Positions 23,059 through 34,415 of a stretch of 64,000 nucleotides of DNA are shown here, piece by piece (position 1 is the first letter of the stretch; every line of letters begins with the position of its first letter). The notes beneath the pieces are model-generated. The model was given only the letters and a program-made list of their open reading frames with translations, ran no database searches and was not told the DNA's origin. Source of the stretch: Ehretia macrophylla (taxonomy: Eukaryota > Streptophyta > Magnoliopsida > Boraginales > Ehretiaceae); NCBI GenBank assembly GCA_037974665.1, contig CM075769.1, forward strand, positions 24,677,139 through 24,741,138, read 5' to 3'. Made by a program: the position numbers and the translations under genes.

Positions 23059-23060
23059 CT

Positions 23061-23075
23061 TTAAGGGGAGGAGAA
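23061..23075 (+). other. Polypurine tract of the Del element
   Basis: TTAAGGGGAGGAGAA directly precedes the 3' LTR and would prime plus-strand DNA synthesis. Confidence 0.85.
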
Positions 23076-24453
23076 TGTGAAACCCCACTTTTCTATCCTG
23101 TCTCGTTTTGCGTGTTTATTCTCGTTTTGCGTGAATTGACATGTCTATGTGCTATGTGACTTAGAATGTGGTAACTTTGATATTGATACTCCTAGAACAT
23201 GCTAAATGTGCATTCATGAAATTTTCATTAAAAACGGAGTCATAAATTTTATCGTCGACTTTTAGTGAATAGTATTTTCGAAACACATCCGCTAAAATTT
23301 TGAAACTGGTCTTTTTAACCCTTCTAGACCTAGTCCTCGGACTTTAATAGACCTGTGTTTGATGAAAACGATTTTCAAATCGGCTTAGGAATTTATTATG
23401 GTTTTTACACCGACTTTTGCGAAAATCGAGTTTTAAGCCGACTCGGGTGAAATTTTTTGATTGTAAAACTTCTTGTCACCTAAAAATAACCTACTTGAGC
23501 TATCTTAGGTGTTTCATATTTGTTTTGAGCAAAGAGATAGCTAAAATGCATTTAAAAGACAAGAAAACATAAAAATACTAAGTTTACTTAACTTTGACTT
23601 TATTTAAAATGTTGACCTTTATGCATATATCACCAACACACACTTGCAAAGCACAAAAACATACCCATTTGCACACACATTTCCGTGAGGAAGGAGGGAG
23701 AAAAGAGAAAGGTTTTCAACAAGTTTTCAAAGCAAAATTTCAAAAAAAAACCTAGTTTTTGTCCGTAGAACTTCATGCCGAGTTGGATTCCGCTTGTTGG
23801 GCACGCATTGCATGCATTTCTAGGCTTATTTCGCATCAAAGGTGAGAGAAAAATTCTAGATCTCAAAACTCATATTTTGTGTTTATGCGTATAAATAATT
23901 ATTAAACCGTTAGAATGTTAATTTGAAGTTAGATTATTGTTCCATGCATGCTAGGGATTGTTTATATGTATTCTTGCGAGATTTGAACCGTTGTAGCATA
24001 ATTATTTATTTTCGGGTATTTAAAGTTGATTAATTTGCTAAATGTTGATTATCTTGAGTTGTATTGGTTGAAATCGATTGCTGTCGATTTTTAAAAGTTT
24101 GTTAATTACGTGGTAGCGCCGTTGTAATGCCGAATTTTCGATTGCGGGGTCGGTGCTAAAATCCAAAAATTTCAGCCATGACACACTAGGGTTTTAGGGT
24201 TATTGGGCATGATTTAGATATGTTTTGGTTGGTTTATGAGGGGGCTAATGTAGTTGATTGAATGGGTGAGTATTTGAAACTAATTTGGAGTTGTTTGGAT
24301 TAGTAGAATGTAAGATATGATTATTTGAAGTTTAGGTTGTCTTTCTTTAAAAGGTTAGATTATGCCTTTAGTTGATTGGGTGTGGTTTGAGTGATTGAAT
24401 TGTGAGTTGATGATGGGTAAACTAGGGTTTGATTGTGTGTTTAATGCATGCTC

Positions 24454-24482
24454 GGTTGGATGGCCTACTTTGTCATCTAACT
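24454..24482 (+). other. CTACTTT-loop hairpin, Del 3' LTR
   Basis: Same arms as the 5' LTR copy (GGTTGGATGGC and GTCATCTAACT) around loop CTACTTT. Confidence 0.65.
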
Positions 24483-25019
24483 TATTTATTTGTTGTTAAA
24501 TTGATTATTGATGCTATTACGATGATAATATGATTATTGATGATTATTGATTGATGATTGATGTCGGGAGATAGGCAGTTCTGCTAGACTGTCCTCCTGT
24601 GAATGATGTTTATTATTATTGCTAACTCTTGGGTATGTGTGTGCCACCTCTCGGGCAGCATCGGGCTGTCGGGTTGATAACGGCATGACTACCAGAGACT
24701 GCCTCCAGCTCGCATGACGGAGGTGTCATGGAGGGAGAGGTTATTGGGGTACCTCGGGTGCGTGAGTTTATGGGAGTCACAAGAAGGCTGTTATGATCAT
24801 GATGGCGTTTTGAGCTACACCAACTAGAGTATCCTTTATTGAATGGTCATTATAGATTATGTGATGATAGTATTATTGATGTTATTGTGTGTTTACTTGC
24901 TCATATGATTATTTCCAAGGAGTATAGTGAATACTGTTAGAGATCTATCGGATCCTCACTGGGCTTATTTATATAAGCTCACTCTCTATTATTGCATGCA
25001 TACAGGTGTCCTTTCGCAG

Positions 25020-25097
25020 GATTACGAGTACGTGCCTCCTGAAGAGGAAAATGTGCCTTACATGGATGAGTCCTATGTTCCGGAGTCTTATCCTTGA
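25020..25097 (+). other. Acidic mini-ORF near the 3' end of the Del 3' LTR
   Basis: Open from GAT at 25020, immediately after a CTTTCGCAG acceptor-like site, to TGA 25095-25097. It reads DYEYVPPEEEN, then PYMDESY, ending ESYP. The 5' LTR copy has a one-base deletion just upstream, so this copy appears closer to the ancestral frame. Confidence 0.45.
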
Positions 25098-25509
25098 TGT
25101 TGTATTGTTTTATTATCTTGTATATTATCTAGTTAACTTTTATATGCTTTGTAGTTCATAATGTAAAAGTTGTTGAAAAGATGATGATCTAAATGATGCT
25201 AACTTAGTAGCCTTCTTTTGTTTCAGGTTGCTAAATTGGTTCAATATATTTTTGTAATGTATATTAAGGTTCATGTATTATGTTGGAACGGAGGCGTATA
25301 ACAAAGAATGATTATGGTGTAATATGATTATGTTGTATGTTGTTATTTTATTGAGGAGTTGTTTGTTGTATGGTTTATGGAGTTGATGTATGATGTTCTA
25401 ATGAGGTTGGTTTAGAACCTCGGTATCCTATTTACTGTCGTTATACTGCCGAAATTCCGTTGCGTCCTGACTGATTATAGGAGGGGTCGAGTTGGGGCGT
25501 GACAGTATT

Positions 25510-26203
25510 GAATATGTTGTTATCTTTGTGGTATATCATGTTGCACACCCCAGTATGCTACATCACCTCCTTCGCTGGGCAACATTGTTGCTCACTCATC
25601 ATTTAACATGTTTCAGAAGATGCTAAGGTGAAACTCCAGCTAGTAGCAGTAGAGGAAGAAGAAGAAGTACAATTAGAACAACTTCCATGATTTCTTGTGT
25701 GCTAAGGTTGGCTATTATGTGCGTCTTGTATGAAGTTGTTTGGTTGATGTTCATTTTGAGACCCTTGGGGTCTTGTATGTATTTGGAAGTGTAATCTTGT
25801 ATGGTTGGATAGCAAAGTAGTTGGCATGTAATAATTGATTCTAGTCCTTTACTTTTATTGCATGCTTGTGTGATTAGGTAGGCAAATAGAGAACTTATTT
25901 TATAAGCATAACTTGTAGTTATAATTAGAGTGGTAAGACAAGTTAGTAGTTGTAAAGTTGATATAAAAAAATCTTGCATGCTTGTATAATGCTTTTATGG
26001 GTTTCCAAGGCTCGGATGGCCTTGAGGAGTTGATTGGCTTTGTTAATCTGGAAAGATAGGTTGTATTAGATGTTTGATTGTAGTCCAGGAGTTGTGTGTG
26101 ACTGTTTGTAGGTATCAGTTTAGTCCACGGTACAGAGGAGACTCTATCCATGTAATGGGTCCGGACTTGACCTGTGGCGTGCGGTTGGGTTCGGGGTGTC
26201 ACA
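25510..26203 (+). repeat. Right LTR of element A, second segment
   Basis: LTR sequence resumes after the Del insertion and its TSD and runs to GGGGTGTCACA at 26203. It includes the CACACCCCAGTATGCTACATC / CGCTGGGCAACATTGTTGC block, also seen in LTR D. An acidic open stretch, 25616-25690, follows CATGTTTCAG and ends QLEQLP before TGA. Confidence 0.75.
25616..25690 (+). other. Acidic mini-ORF in LTR A
   Basis: 24 codons with a run of five glutamates (VAVEEEEEVQLEQLP then TGA), directly after ACATGTTTCAG. The LVVEEEIPPES stretch at the same place in LTR D is similar. Function unknown. Confidence 0.35.
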
Positions 26204-26208
26204 CGCCA

Positions 26209-26735
26209 ATCACTTGGTTAACGACCAATTGAAAATCTGTAATGACACCCACAGCCCGAGCTCTTAATGATATGGTCGTCTTAAGTATGGCAATTAACAC
26301 CTCATACTCCGTTTTGTTATTAGAGGCTGAGAACTGGAACTTAAGCAAATACAGGGTCTCTACCCCCTTTGGGCTAACAACTACCACTCCAGCCCCGCTA
26401 CCTTGCTTCCCTGAAGCTGTACCTTCTTGCACCTTCTATGGAGCTTCAGCTTCCTTGGTTGGATCACCAATACATTCTATAATAAAATTAGCTATCTCCT
26501 AGGCTTTAATCACTGTCATAGGCTGGTAGATTTTATCATACTGACTGAGTTTATCTGCCCATTTCAGTAAGCGCCCTGAGACCTCAGGCTTGTGGAATAT
26601 TTGATTTAGGGGCATATCTATTATTACTCATATGGTATGTGTATCAAAGTAGCGTCTCAACTTTCTCAATTAGCTTGCCGACTTCAGTCACCCGCTAGGG
26701 CCACAAAGAACTTCTAGCTTAGGCCATTCCCATCC
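26209..26735 (-). pseudogene. Tat-type gypsy RT/RNase H segment, split from its 3' half
   Basis: On the minus strand: an RT-RNase H connection (IFHKPEVSGRLLKWADKLSQ, MTVIKA), then the second, archaeal-like RNase H domain typical of the Tat lineage (GSGAGVVVVSPKG, FSASNNKTEYEVLIA, TDFQLVVNQVIG). The usual first Asp position reads Glu (QEGTAS); TEYE and the TD of TDFQLVV remain. The frame stops at the border of element A at 26204 and continues in register at 6911, so this and 5454-6916 are halves of one polyprotein. Stops are present, for example before KVQEG. RT upstream is not seen; copia sequence starts at about 26736. Confidence 0.85.
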
Positions 26736-28716
26736 AACCTCATGAGTGCTTTCTATCCAACCTCTACTCAAAATCATACCACATATTCATCATTTAATCA
26801 TCAAACACCTCCGTCTCCAAGTCTGCCCATGCCATCGCTAGATATTCCTTATAATCAAACTCTTACCCCAGACACTTGCAACAATCTTCCACCGAGTCCT
26901 ACTTCTCTGCCACATGACCATCCTCCTTTAAATCTTGATAATTTTGAGTTGCTACTTTGCCTATGCCTTTTGAGTCTCATGTACCTGCATCTCGTGATAC
27001 ACCCACTGATCTTGTATCCATTAATCCGACGTGAACTCATACCATGGTTACTAGAACAATGGATGCTACTAGGAAACCGCAAGTTCTTTTCTCCATTAAA
27101 TATCCTATATCACAGTGTCTTCTTTCTTCCATACCAATACTTCAATTTCATCCCACTTGTTTTACCCAAGCAAATAAAGACCCCGATTGGTGAGCTGCTA
27201 TGTATGATAAGTTCAACTTACTTCTCAAAAATAAAACTTGGATATTAGTGCCCTGATCTCCAAATCTGAATGTCATTGGGTGCAAATGGGTATTTCGGGT
27301 TAAGTAAAAAGTTTATAAGTCTTTCGAGCGTTATAAGACTCGTTTAGTTACGAAAGGCTATAATCAGCAGCCTAGGAAATATTATGGTGATACATTCAGC
27401 CCCGTAGTCCATCCTGGTACAATTCGACTAGTACTTATTTTGGCTCTCACAAACAAATGGCCTTTACATCAACTAGATGTTAAAAATGCTTTTTTACATG
27501 GCGATCTTTCTGAAATGGTTTATATGCATCAACCGCAAGGCTTCATAGATTTTGCTCACCTTGAGTATATATGTAAACTTCAAAAGTCGTTGTACGGTCT
27601 CAAGCAAGCTCCTCGCGCTTGGTACCAAAAGTTTAGTAAGTTCTTACTCTTGCACCAATTCAGGCATTCTCATCACGATGCCTCCCTTTTTGTGCATCAC
27701 TTTGAAGGACATATCATCATTCTTCTAATCTATGTTGACAATATTATCATCACATGAGATTCCATCAAGTGCATTTCGAACTTCATCACTCTATTGTCTA
27801 CTACTTTTGACATGAATGATTTAGGCCCTCTTTATTATTTTCTTGGGATGGAGGTTAATTCACATGATCAGGGTCTTCTCCTCACACAAACAAAGTATGC
27901 TATCAGTCTTCTTCAACAATTTGGGATGGATAGCGCAAAGCCTTTTTCAACACCTATTTCTGGAGAAAGGTTGAATCTAAATTATGGTGATATGTTGTCT
28001 GACCCAATGGAGTATCGACAATTAATGGGTGCTTTGCAATATCTCACAATGACACGGTCGGACATATCTTTTACAGTTAATTCAATATGCCAGTTCATGC
28101 ATGCTCTGTGTCAACCTCATCTTGTTACGGCCAAGCGAATCCTCTGTTACATCAAACAAACTATACAACGCGGACTCCTCCTACAACTATCTTCCACAAT
28201 GACTCTTGCTGGGTTTAGTGACACAGATTGGGCTGGTTGTCCAAACACTAGGCATTCAACCTTCGCTATTTATCTTAGCTCTAGTCTGTTAACATGGAGC
28301 ACTAAAAGGCAACCTACCATTTAAAAATCTAGTGTAGAAGCTGAGTATTGCACTCTTGCTACTCTGGTCTTTGAATTTTTATGGGTTCTTTACTTATTTA
28401 AATTTCTGAATATACCTATTCCGAAGGTTCCATCTATTTTTTGTGATAATATTAGTTTGATTTACATGGCCACCAATCCTATCTTTCACAATCGTAGTAA
28501 ACATATTGAGATTGATATTCATTTCGTGCATGAACAGATTGGTGATGGCACATTCCAATTGCGTTACATTGCTTTCAATGATCAGCTCGCGGACATATTT
28601 GTGAAGCCATTGTATCGACCACACTACATCTCCATGTGTGACAAGCTTCAGGTGTTCACCCCTCCTTCAGCTTGCGAGGGACTATTATGCCACACTGATT
28701 CTTCTACATCAAGATA
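26736..28716 (+). pseudogene. Ty1/copia RT and RNase H fragment
   Basis: A proline-rich linker (26742-27000) leads into RT: CKWVFRVK, KTRLVTKGYNQQ, LHQLDVKNAFLHGDL, YGLKQAPRAWYQKF, then RNase H motifs AGFSDTDWAG, SVEAEY, FCDNISLIYMA and ADIFVKPL. The lineage looks like the small Ale-type copias. The catalytic YVDD reads YVDN (27731-27742), a lethal change, and there are several stops (after IIIT, before KSSVEAEY) and frame changes near 27250. Gag, protease and most of integrase are absent, so it is 5'-truncated. Confidence 0.88.
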
Positions 28717-28940
28717 GCTTTTCAACATTTTGAATTTACGACTCCTATGTAGACTACAACTCTTCTCTTATTTTGTATCTTTATTTTGTTAACATTCATG
28801 TACATCCCTTTGTAACAAACTTTGTACAAACATTATAAATATTGTGAATACAACTCATCTATTTTCACTGGGCAATTATTACTCTTTCATAGGATTCTTC
28901 TCTATATTCTAATTGGACTTCTACTTGTCTTTGCAAATTG
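28717..28940 (+). repeat. Probable LTR remnant behind the copia RNase H
   Basis: AT-rich sequence with TTGTAACAAACTTTGTACAAAC (28810-28830) follows the copia stop codon. Short copias have their 3' LTR here, but no second copy exists in the window to prove it. Confidence 0.3.
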
Positions 28941-29165
28941 ACCTAGAAAAATACGAGTCAGTTTTTAACAATTTCTTTGGGTAAGTTGGCTTCGAGAGGG
29001 TACAAGTATATTAGAGAAGGAAATTGTTACAAGGTGTTTAGAGGCGATAAGCTAGTTCTTCAAGGGGAAAGATATGAAGCACATTTGTTACTAGGACGGG
29101 TTCATTTTGCTTACAGATGAAGAAAAGGGAAACCTAAGGAATCTACTGTGAAGAATGAGATGAAG
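28941..29165 (+). pseudogene. Copia pre-integrase fragment
   Basis: One frame reads ISLGKLASRGYKYIREGN, then YKVFRGDKLVLQGERYEAH. This matches the NLxSVGxLxxxGYK ... KVxKGxLVxxKG pattern of the gag-pre-integrase domain of larger plant copias. It lies downstream of an RNase H, so it belongs to a different copia copy from the preceding fragment. Short and partly degenerate. Confidence 0.45.
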
Positions 29166-29584
29166 AACGTGACTTTCTCAGTTGCTATGGAGATGCTTGA
29201 CACTTCTCACCAAAAGAGGAATTTGTTGGGTTGTGGTTCGAGTGCGAAGCCCAAGCCCAAGCCCAAGCCCATATTTAAGACAAGTTGGATGCCTAGTTTA
29301 GTTAGAGTTAACTTCATAAACAAAAGTCCATGTCTTGTAAGGCTACAAGGATTAATTCCATATAAATAGACTCTTTTAACTTACAATTAAGTGTTTCTAA
29401 ATCCCTTTTTGTGTCTAGGGATTGAGCAAGGGTATAATCGGGTAAAATGTTGGTTACGGGCATGACATAGTCTTCTTTATAGTTTTTGTCTTGAAAAACT
29501 GAAATCGTTATGTGCATGATAATGAATTTATAGTAGATGTAAATAAAGAAAAGAACCACTATAAATTGTGTGTGTTATCATAAA
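29166..29584 (+). repeat. Mixed LTR-like sequence with a (AGCCCA)n run and TATA box
   Basis: Contains about four AGCCCA-like units (29247-29272) and a TATAAATAG box at 29362. It ends in ATAAATTGTGTGTGTTATC, which is nearly repeated after the solo LTR at 32100. No protein is recognised. Confidence 0.3.
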
Positions 29585-32099
29585 TGTGACACCCCGGACC
29601 TAGCATATAGTAAATAGAACTTATTTGTATATATTTATATGTTTATTTAAGTACTTGTATGAGATTATGTGTTACTTTATCTTTGCATTTACTTAGTAAC
29701 TTTACTTTTTCTATATTTCTTCAAAATGTGTCAATACTATTTAAATAATTTATATAAAATGATTAACTTATTATATTATTATTTGTATTATGTAGAATTA
29801 CTTTCTTACAACTAATAAATTACTTTTCTTCATTTAAAAATGAACCCTGAGCCAGGGGTAAAAATTAAAGTATTTTAATTTTTGAATCTCGCATTTTTCT
29901 CATATTACGTGACACATACTGAGCATACGTTCATTGGAATTATGTGCATAATATGTCGGATGTGTGAGTTATAAAATGTTTTGTGTCTTGTGTGAATAGT
30001 ATTAACTAGAATACTATTTTGGGCCAAATGAGCTTTTATTGCATTTTTATTAACCAAACCCAAGCCCAAACCCATTAACCAAAGCCCAACCATACATTAT
30101 ATACACATATATATATTATATACACATAAAAACACAAAAAATAAAACAAGAAAAGGGAAAAATTGTGCAACCTAGGGTTTGTTCAATTGATGTCATCCAT
30201 GCTTGCTAGAGTTGATTTGAGCCATCATAAGCCTTCTACCTAGCTTGTACACCTTGTATATGGTGAGGGATTGCATAATATTTGCATTTAAAGCTTATAC
30301 CTTGATTATGTAAATTGTTGCACATGTTATAAATGTTGTATTTAAAGCTTAATCTTGCCATGGATGATGTTTATTTAGCTTGTAGAGAAATCTTTTAGAG
30401 GTATTGCATGTGTTTAGCTAGAGTTTGTAAGTGGTATATTGAAGAATATGATAAATAGTAACTTCCTTATAAGTTTGTAGTTCTATGATATAACTACTTG
30501 TTCTAATGCTTAAATCACGTGCCATAAGTGCTTATAATGCTAGTTTAATGTCTAAAATAGCTAGATTGTGATTAGAACTTAGTGTTAATGATATGAACCT
30601 ATAAGGCCATGTGTGTGTGTCTTGGCCGTGTATGTGTGTGAGAGTTAAATAGAGTTTGTTTGAGGTTAATTAGTGTTTGTGGAGTGTCTAGTATGCTTGT
30701 AGGGTAACCTCGTTGATAGGTAGCTTGTGAAGTTGTTAGGAAGTAAAAGAGGCTAGTTAAAGAATGTTGAATTGTTGATTAGTATAAGTGTGTTAACTTG
30801 TATGGCTTTAGACTTTTAAAGTAATTAGTTTGCTAGTTGTGTTAGTTTTGTTTGGTTTTGTGAAGTCTAATTGTTTAGAATAGTACATGTTTATGGTTGG
30901 GATGTACGTATGATTAATTGTTTATCTTGGTTGCTATCTTGTTAAATATGAGTTTAATTGTTAATTGAGTAATTATGCAAGCCATGGTTAAGCGGGTCAT
31001 GGTAGCGTCATGACACTTCGGACGGTCGATGTCGTCGGTGTATTAGCATGACTATCATGACTAGGTTGCGTCATGACACTCTGGATGGCCGAGTTCATCG
31101 GTGTATTGATATGACTACCACAATCTTGAAGAGGGAATTTAAATATAATTGGTAGCGTCGTGTCACTCCGGATAGCCTGAGGTCATCGGTGTATTTACCT
31201 GACTACCACGGACTTGTACGCAAATATGTAAGTGGTGTCAAGCTTGATTTTTACTTGAGTTAATTGTCTTCATTACTCGTGTTGCTATGTGGTTATCTAG
31301 CGTTACTCTCGCTTGGGCCCTATATCCTTGGAGAGGTACTTGAGATTTTATCCTTTTTAATGTAATTAGTTAGCGTTTATGTTCTAATGCTTTCAAGTTA
31401 TCATGAAAAATGTTATCTTTTGCGTGACTCTTAAAGTTTATAATGCTTTGCATTCCTAGTAATTTCAAATCTTTCTCATTGATACTAGTTTCTTGCACTT
31501 CTTAAATGAATAGTATGAGCTTATGATGAATGTCTTATTTGCATTGCACAAAAATAGTTTTCAAAAACTCCCGATTTTATCCCTCCCTCACTGAGCATAC
31601 TGTATGTTCACCATTTTCCATCTAACATGTTTTAGGTCGTGGAGAAAGGAGTAGAAACATTCCTTGATTGTTTGAGATTGGATGCTTTGTATGTTTTGTG
31701 CTCAGATTGTGTGTAGTTGGTATATATGCTGGCTTTATGTACTTGTAACCATTTTGTAGCCCAAGTGGCCTTGTATATAAATCTTGTGAAAGGGGTTGTA
31801 ATAAGTTAAAGCTTTTCGTATTGTCATGTAATAAGTTTATAATTGTATCTACTTTTTAAAATATCTAGCTAGGGCGCTGGAAAGGTTTACTTTTGTTAAG
31901 GAAGGAAAGCTAGAATTGTTTCATGAATTTTAAAAAGGAACTATATATGTTGTGGATGTTGTATGTTGTGTTGATTCTTCTACGTGCAGGGTTATGGAAT
32001 AGCCTAAAAACAGGGAAAACTCTGTCTGTTTTCCCTCGTTTTTCGTGATTTTGGGAATGGGATCGGGGTCCCAGTTCCGTGAGGGATCAGGGCGTTACA
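29585..32099 (+). repeat. Solo LTR, TSD ATAAA
   Basis: Starts TGTGACACCCCGG and ends CAGGGCGTTACA; ATAAA flanks both ends (29580-29584 and 32100-32104). Three spaced copies of a GTAGCGTC(A/G)TG ... GACTA(C/T)CA module occur at 31000-31210. No internal region or second LTR is adjacent, so it arose by LTR-LTR recombination. The CTACTTT hairpin is not found here. Confidence 0.85.
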
Positions 32100-32104
32100 A
32101 TAAA

Positions 32105-32980
32105 TTGTGTGTTATCTTTCTTTTCTTATAAGTGTATGTATGTTCCTGTGTCAACATTATCGCATCTCCGGTATTACTCCTAAAGAATGTGAACGGAGAT
32201 AAACTGCTTTAGTATTCATTATTGCAAGGGTAATAGCAAAAGTTTTGTTGGATAATGAGAAGTGACAAAGCAGGCCTATTTGACACAAAGCAAATGAGCT
32301 CTGGCCCAAGGGGTCAGCAATGCGACATGCACTAGCTTAACTTATCGGCATTCTCACTCTTCTGAGTTGGACAAGCCACTACGAACTTGTAAATGTTGCA
32401 TAGTACACAACTTAATAATGACTGTCCCATTTCATTAAAAGCTTGGCTGAAATAGCAATCTAGCTGCGAAAATAGGCTGAACAATTCGTGCCTAAATAGC
32501 AAGAGGCTTTTGTCCATGGCCAGTGTCAATATAGTACTAGTGCAACGGTTTTCTACTGAACTCAATTTTTTTATTTTTAAAATATGTGTAATTACTCTAA
32601 TTTCTCTAAAAATGTATATATTTAATATGAAAAATTAAATTAATTTTTACTGAAAAAAATATTAGTGTTATAACATATATTGAAATAAAATTTTATTTTG
32701 CCCCTTTTTAGTCAAGGATCAGGAGACCTCATAATTGGCACTTAGTTGATAGGTTTTCAAGTCACATGGGATGTACTTTCTTTTGCTAATCAAGCAAAAG
32801 AGCGTTTCATTAAATTCCCAAAAACTATACAAGTGAAAGTACAAAAGAATTTTGTCAGCCTATGTCAATATATTTAAATCAAATTCCCATGCCTGATAAA
32901 TTGAATAGTTTAAGCTATTGTTCCTATGTTTCTTTCCACTATAAATTTTACATTTGATATCTTCACTAATTTTACTAAAA
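32105..32980. other. Intergenic stretch, no gene recognised
   Basis: AT-rich sequence. The first bases duplicate the left flank of the solo LTR. I find no supported ORF, RNA gene or repeat border. Confidence 0.4.
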
Positions 32981-33391
32981 AGTTGTTCTTCCATCAAATA
33001 GCAAACTCAAAAAAAGCTGATTGTTTCTCTCAATCCACACATGATAGGTTGCAGTGCAAGTGAATAATTTAGTGATATTCCTCTTTAGCTTTGAGTTACC
33101 GCACCAATTATTCAACTGAGTCATAATAGATAGCCAGTTCGACTCCAAATTGGTTATCTAGCGCGATGCATGCCTTTGAACCAATTTTCTTAGTGAAACT
33201 ACACTCAAAGAGAAGGTGATCTCTATCCTCCAAATACATATGACACAAACCTGAAGACAGGATGCTCCAAGTGATGATTTTAGTTTTTGTTGTCAATTTG
33301 TCCAAGCAAGCCAACTATGCACATAACACATGCTTAAGAATTTTGAATTTGCTCCACACAAGTAAATCATTGCATGTAAAGTCCAACAAAC
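32981..33391 (-). pseudogene. LINE reverse-transcriptase C-terminal (zf-RVT) remnant
   Basis: The minus-strand frame reads WLACLDKLTTKTKI, then LCHMYLEDRDHLLFECSFTKKI. This resembles the zinc-binding domain after plant L1-type RT (W-x-A ... L-T ... C-x-x-C ... E-x-x-x-H-L-F-x-x-C), with its first cysteine pair changed. It is cut by the LTR insertion at 33392 and no other LINE domain is seen. Confidence 0.55.
33387..33391. repeat. Likely TSD (CAAAC / CAAAT) of solo LTR 33392-35599
   Basis: CAAAC at the left and CAAAT at 35600-35604, four of five matching. Confidence 0.5.
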
Positions 33392-33792
33392 TGTCACGCC
33401 CCTACCTAACCGCACTTGGAACCATGTTAGGATGCGACGCAAAACGGACATTACGACACCTATAATATGGCACATTTGACAATAAACCTATACAACCATC
33501 CATTTAACAACAATAGAAACTGCACAATACATGACTTGGACATTTCACATACAATAAAGTTTACATCACCATCTAGCAACCCTACTTTAAACTTTGTCAT
33601 AAACATTACAATGATTCAAAATAGACTAACATAAGTCTAACATTACATACTTGACCAAAGGAGACTTATAACCTTACAGTAAAGGTCTTCCAACTTCTAA
33701 AATAGATAACATATATTACATGATCCAATAGTCTTTCATACAACATAAGTTTCACAACTTCATAGCAATATATAAAATATCCAACAAACAAA

Positions 33793-33840
33793 TCAAGCAT
33801 ATGGCTTAATCTCATTCTCTTGAGGCGCGTACTCAACCTT
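33793..33840 (-). other. Acidic mini-ORF in LTR 33392-35599
   Basis: Reads KVEYAPQENEIKPYA then stop. EYAPQENEIKPY aligns with EYVPPEEENVPY in the Del LTR although the surrounding DNA is diverged. Confidence 0.4.
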
Positions 33841-34309
33841 GGGATAACTTGAAATGTTGTTAAAACGGGGTGAGTTTCACGAACTTACTGAGGGAGAAGT
33901 ACTGAAGGTTTTGGAAAACATTTAGCTTGAAAATTCTTTCGAAAACGTGCATTTAAACAATACGTAACAATAAGAACAAGTAACTCAAATAACAACAAAC
34001 CTAAGTAAACAATCAAGAAGGATACGCTAACTTTGTTGATGTCGTCTCCTTATACTACCGTCACGAACTCTATCGTCTCTTTGTCACTCTCGTTAGGTGT
34101 ACTCCGGATGTACACCGAAAACCACGACCTATATCCTATGAAACATTCTGTCCATATGGGATAAGGAATAGAACCCTGGTAGTCATGTCATTGCCTGGCA
34201 AGCTCAATGTCGCCCAGTGCAACACGACGCTACCATGTCTCATTTAAAGGTTGTAACCTTACACATTCGCATTCGCATTTAATCATATATCATGCATTCA
34301 CGACATTTC

Positions 34310-34337
34310 GAGAAGACAACAAAGTAGGCTGTCTCTC
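34310..34337 (-). other. CTACTTT-loop hairpin 2, LTR 33392-35599
   Basis: On the minus strand the arms are GAGAGACAGC and GTTGTCTTCTC (one bulge, one G-U) around CTACTTT. Confidence 0.6.
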
Positions 34338-34386
34338 AATTTCATTTAACATTCACTCAACAATTCATTTCATTTAGCAACACATT

Positions 34387-34415
34387 GATTAGGTAACAAA
34401 GTAGGTCACCCAACA
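34387..34415 (-). other. CTACTTT-loop hairpin 1, LTR 33392-35599
   Basis: On the minus strand the arms are TGTTGGGTGAC and GTTACCTAATC (10 of 11 paired, three G-U) around CTACTTT. Confidence 0.6.

Larger units (their letters stand above)
23076..25504 (+). repeat. 3' LTR of Tekay/Del-type gypsy element
   Basis: Begins TGTGAAACCCC, ends GGGGCGTGACA, and is followed by TSD GTATT. Compared by eye with the 5' LTR there are only scattered substitutions plus one roughly 37 bp segment (about 23452-23489), so insertion was fairly recent relative to the host elements. Internal features repeat those of the 5' LTR. Confidence 0.92.

Noticed and set aside
26742..27248. ORF ending in the copia linker as a separate gene
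   Set aside because: It is the out-of-frame reading of the integrase-RT linker and RT start of the copia fragment.
31000..31210. Spaced repeats in the solo LTR as a CRISPR-like array
   Set aside because: Only three imperfect units, plant LTR context, no conserved spacer length.
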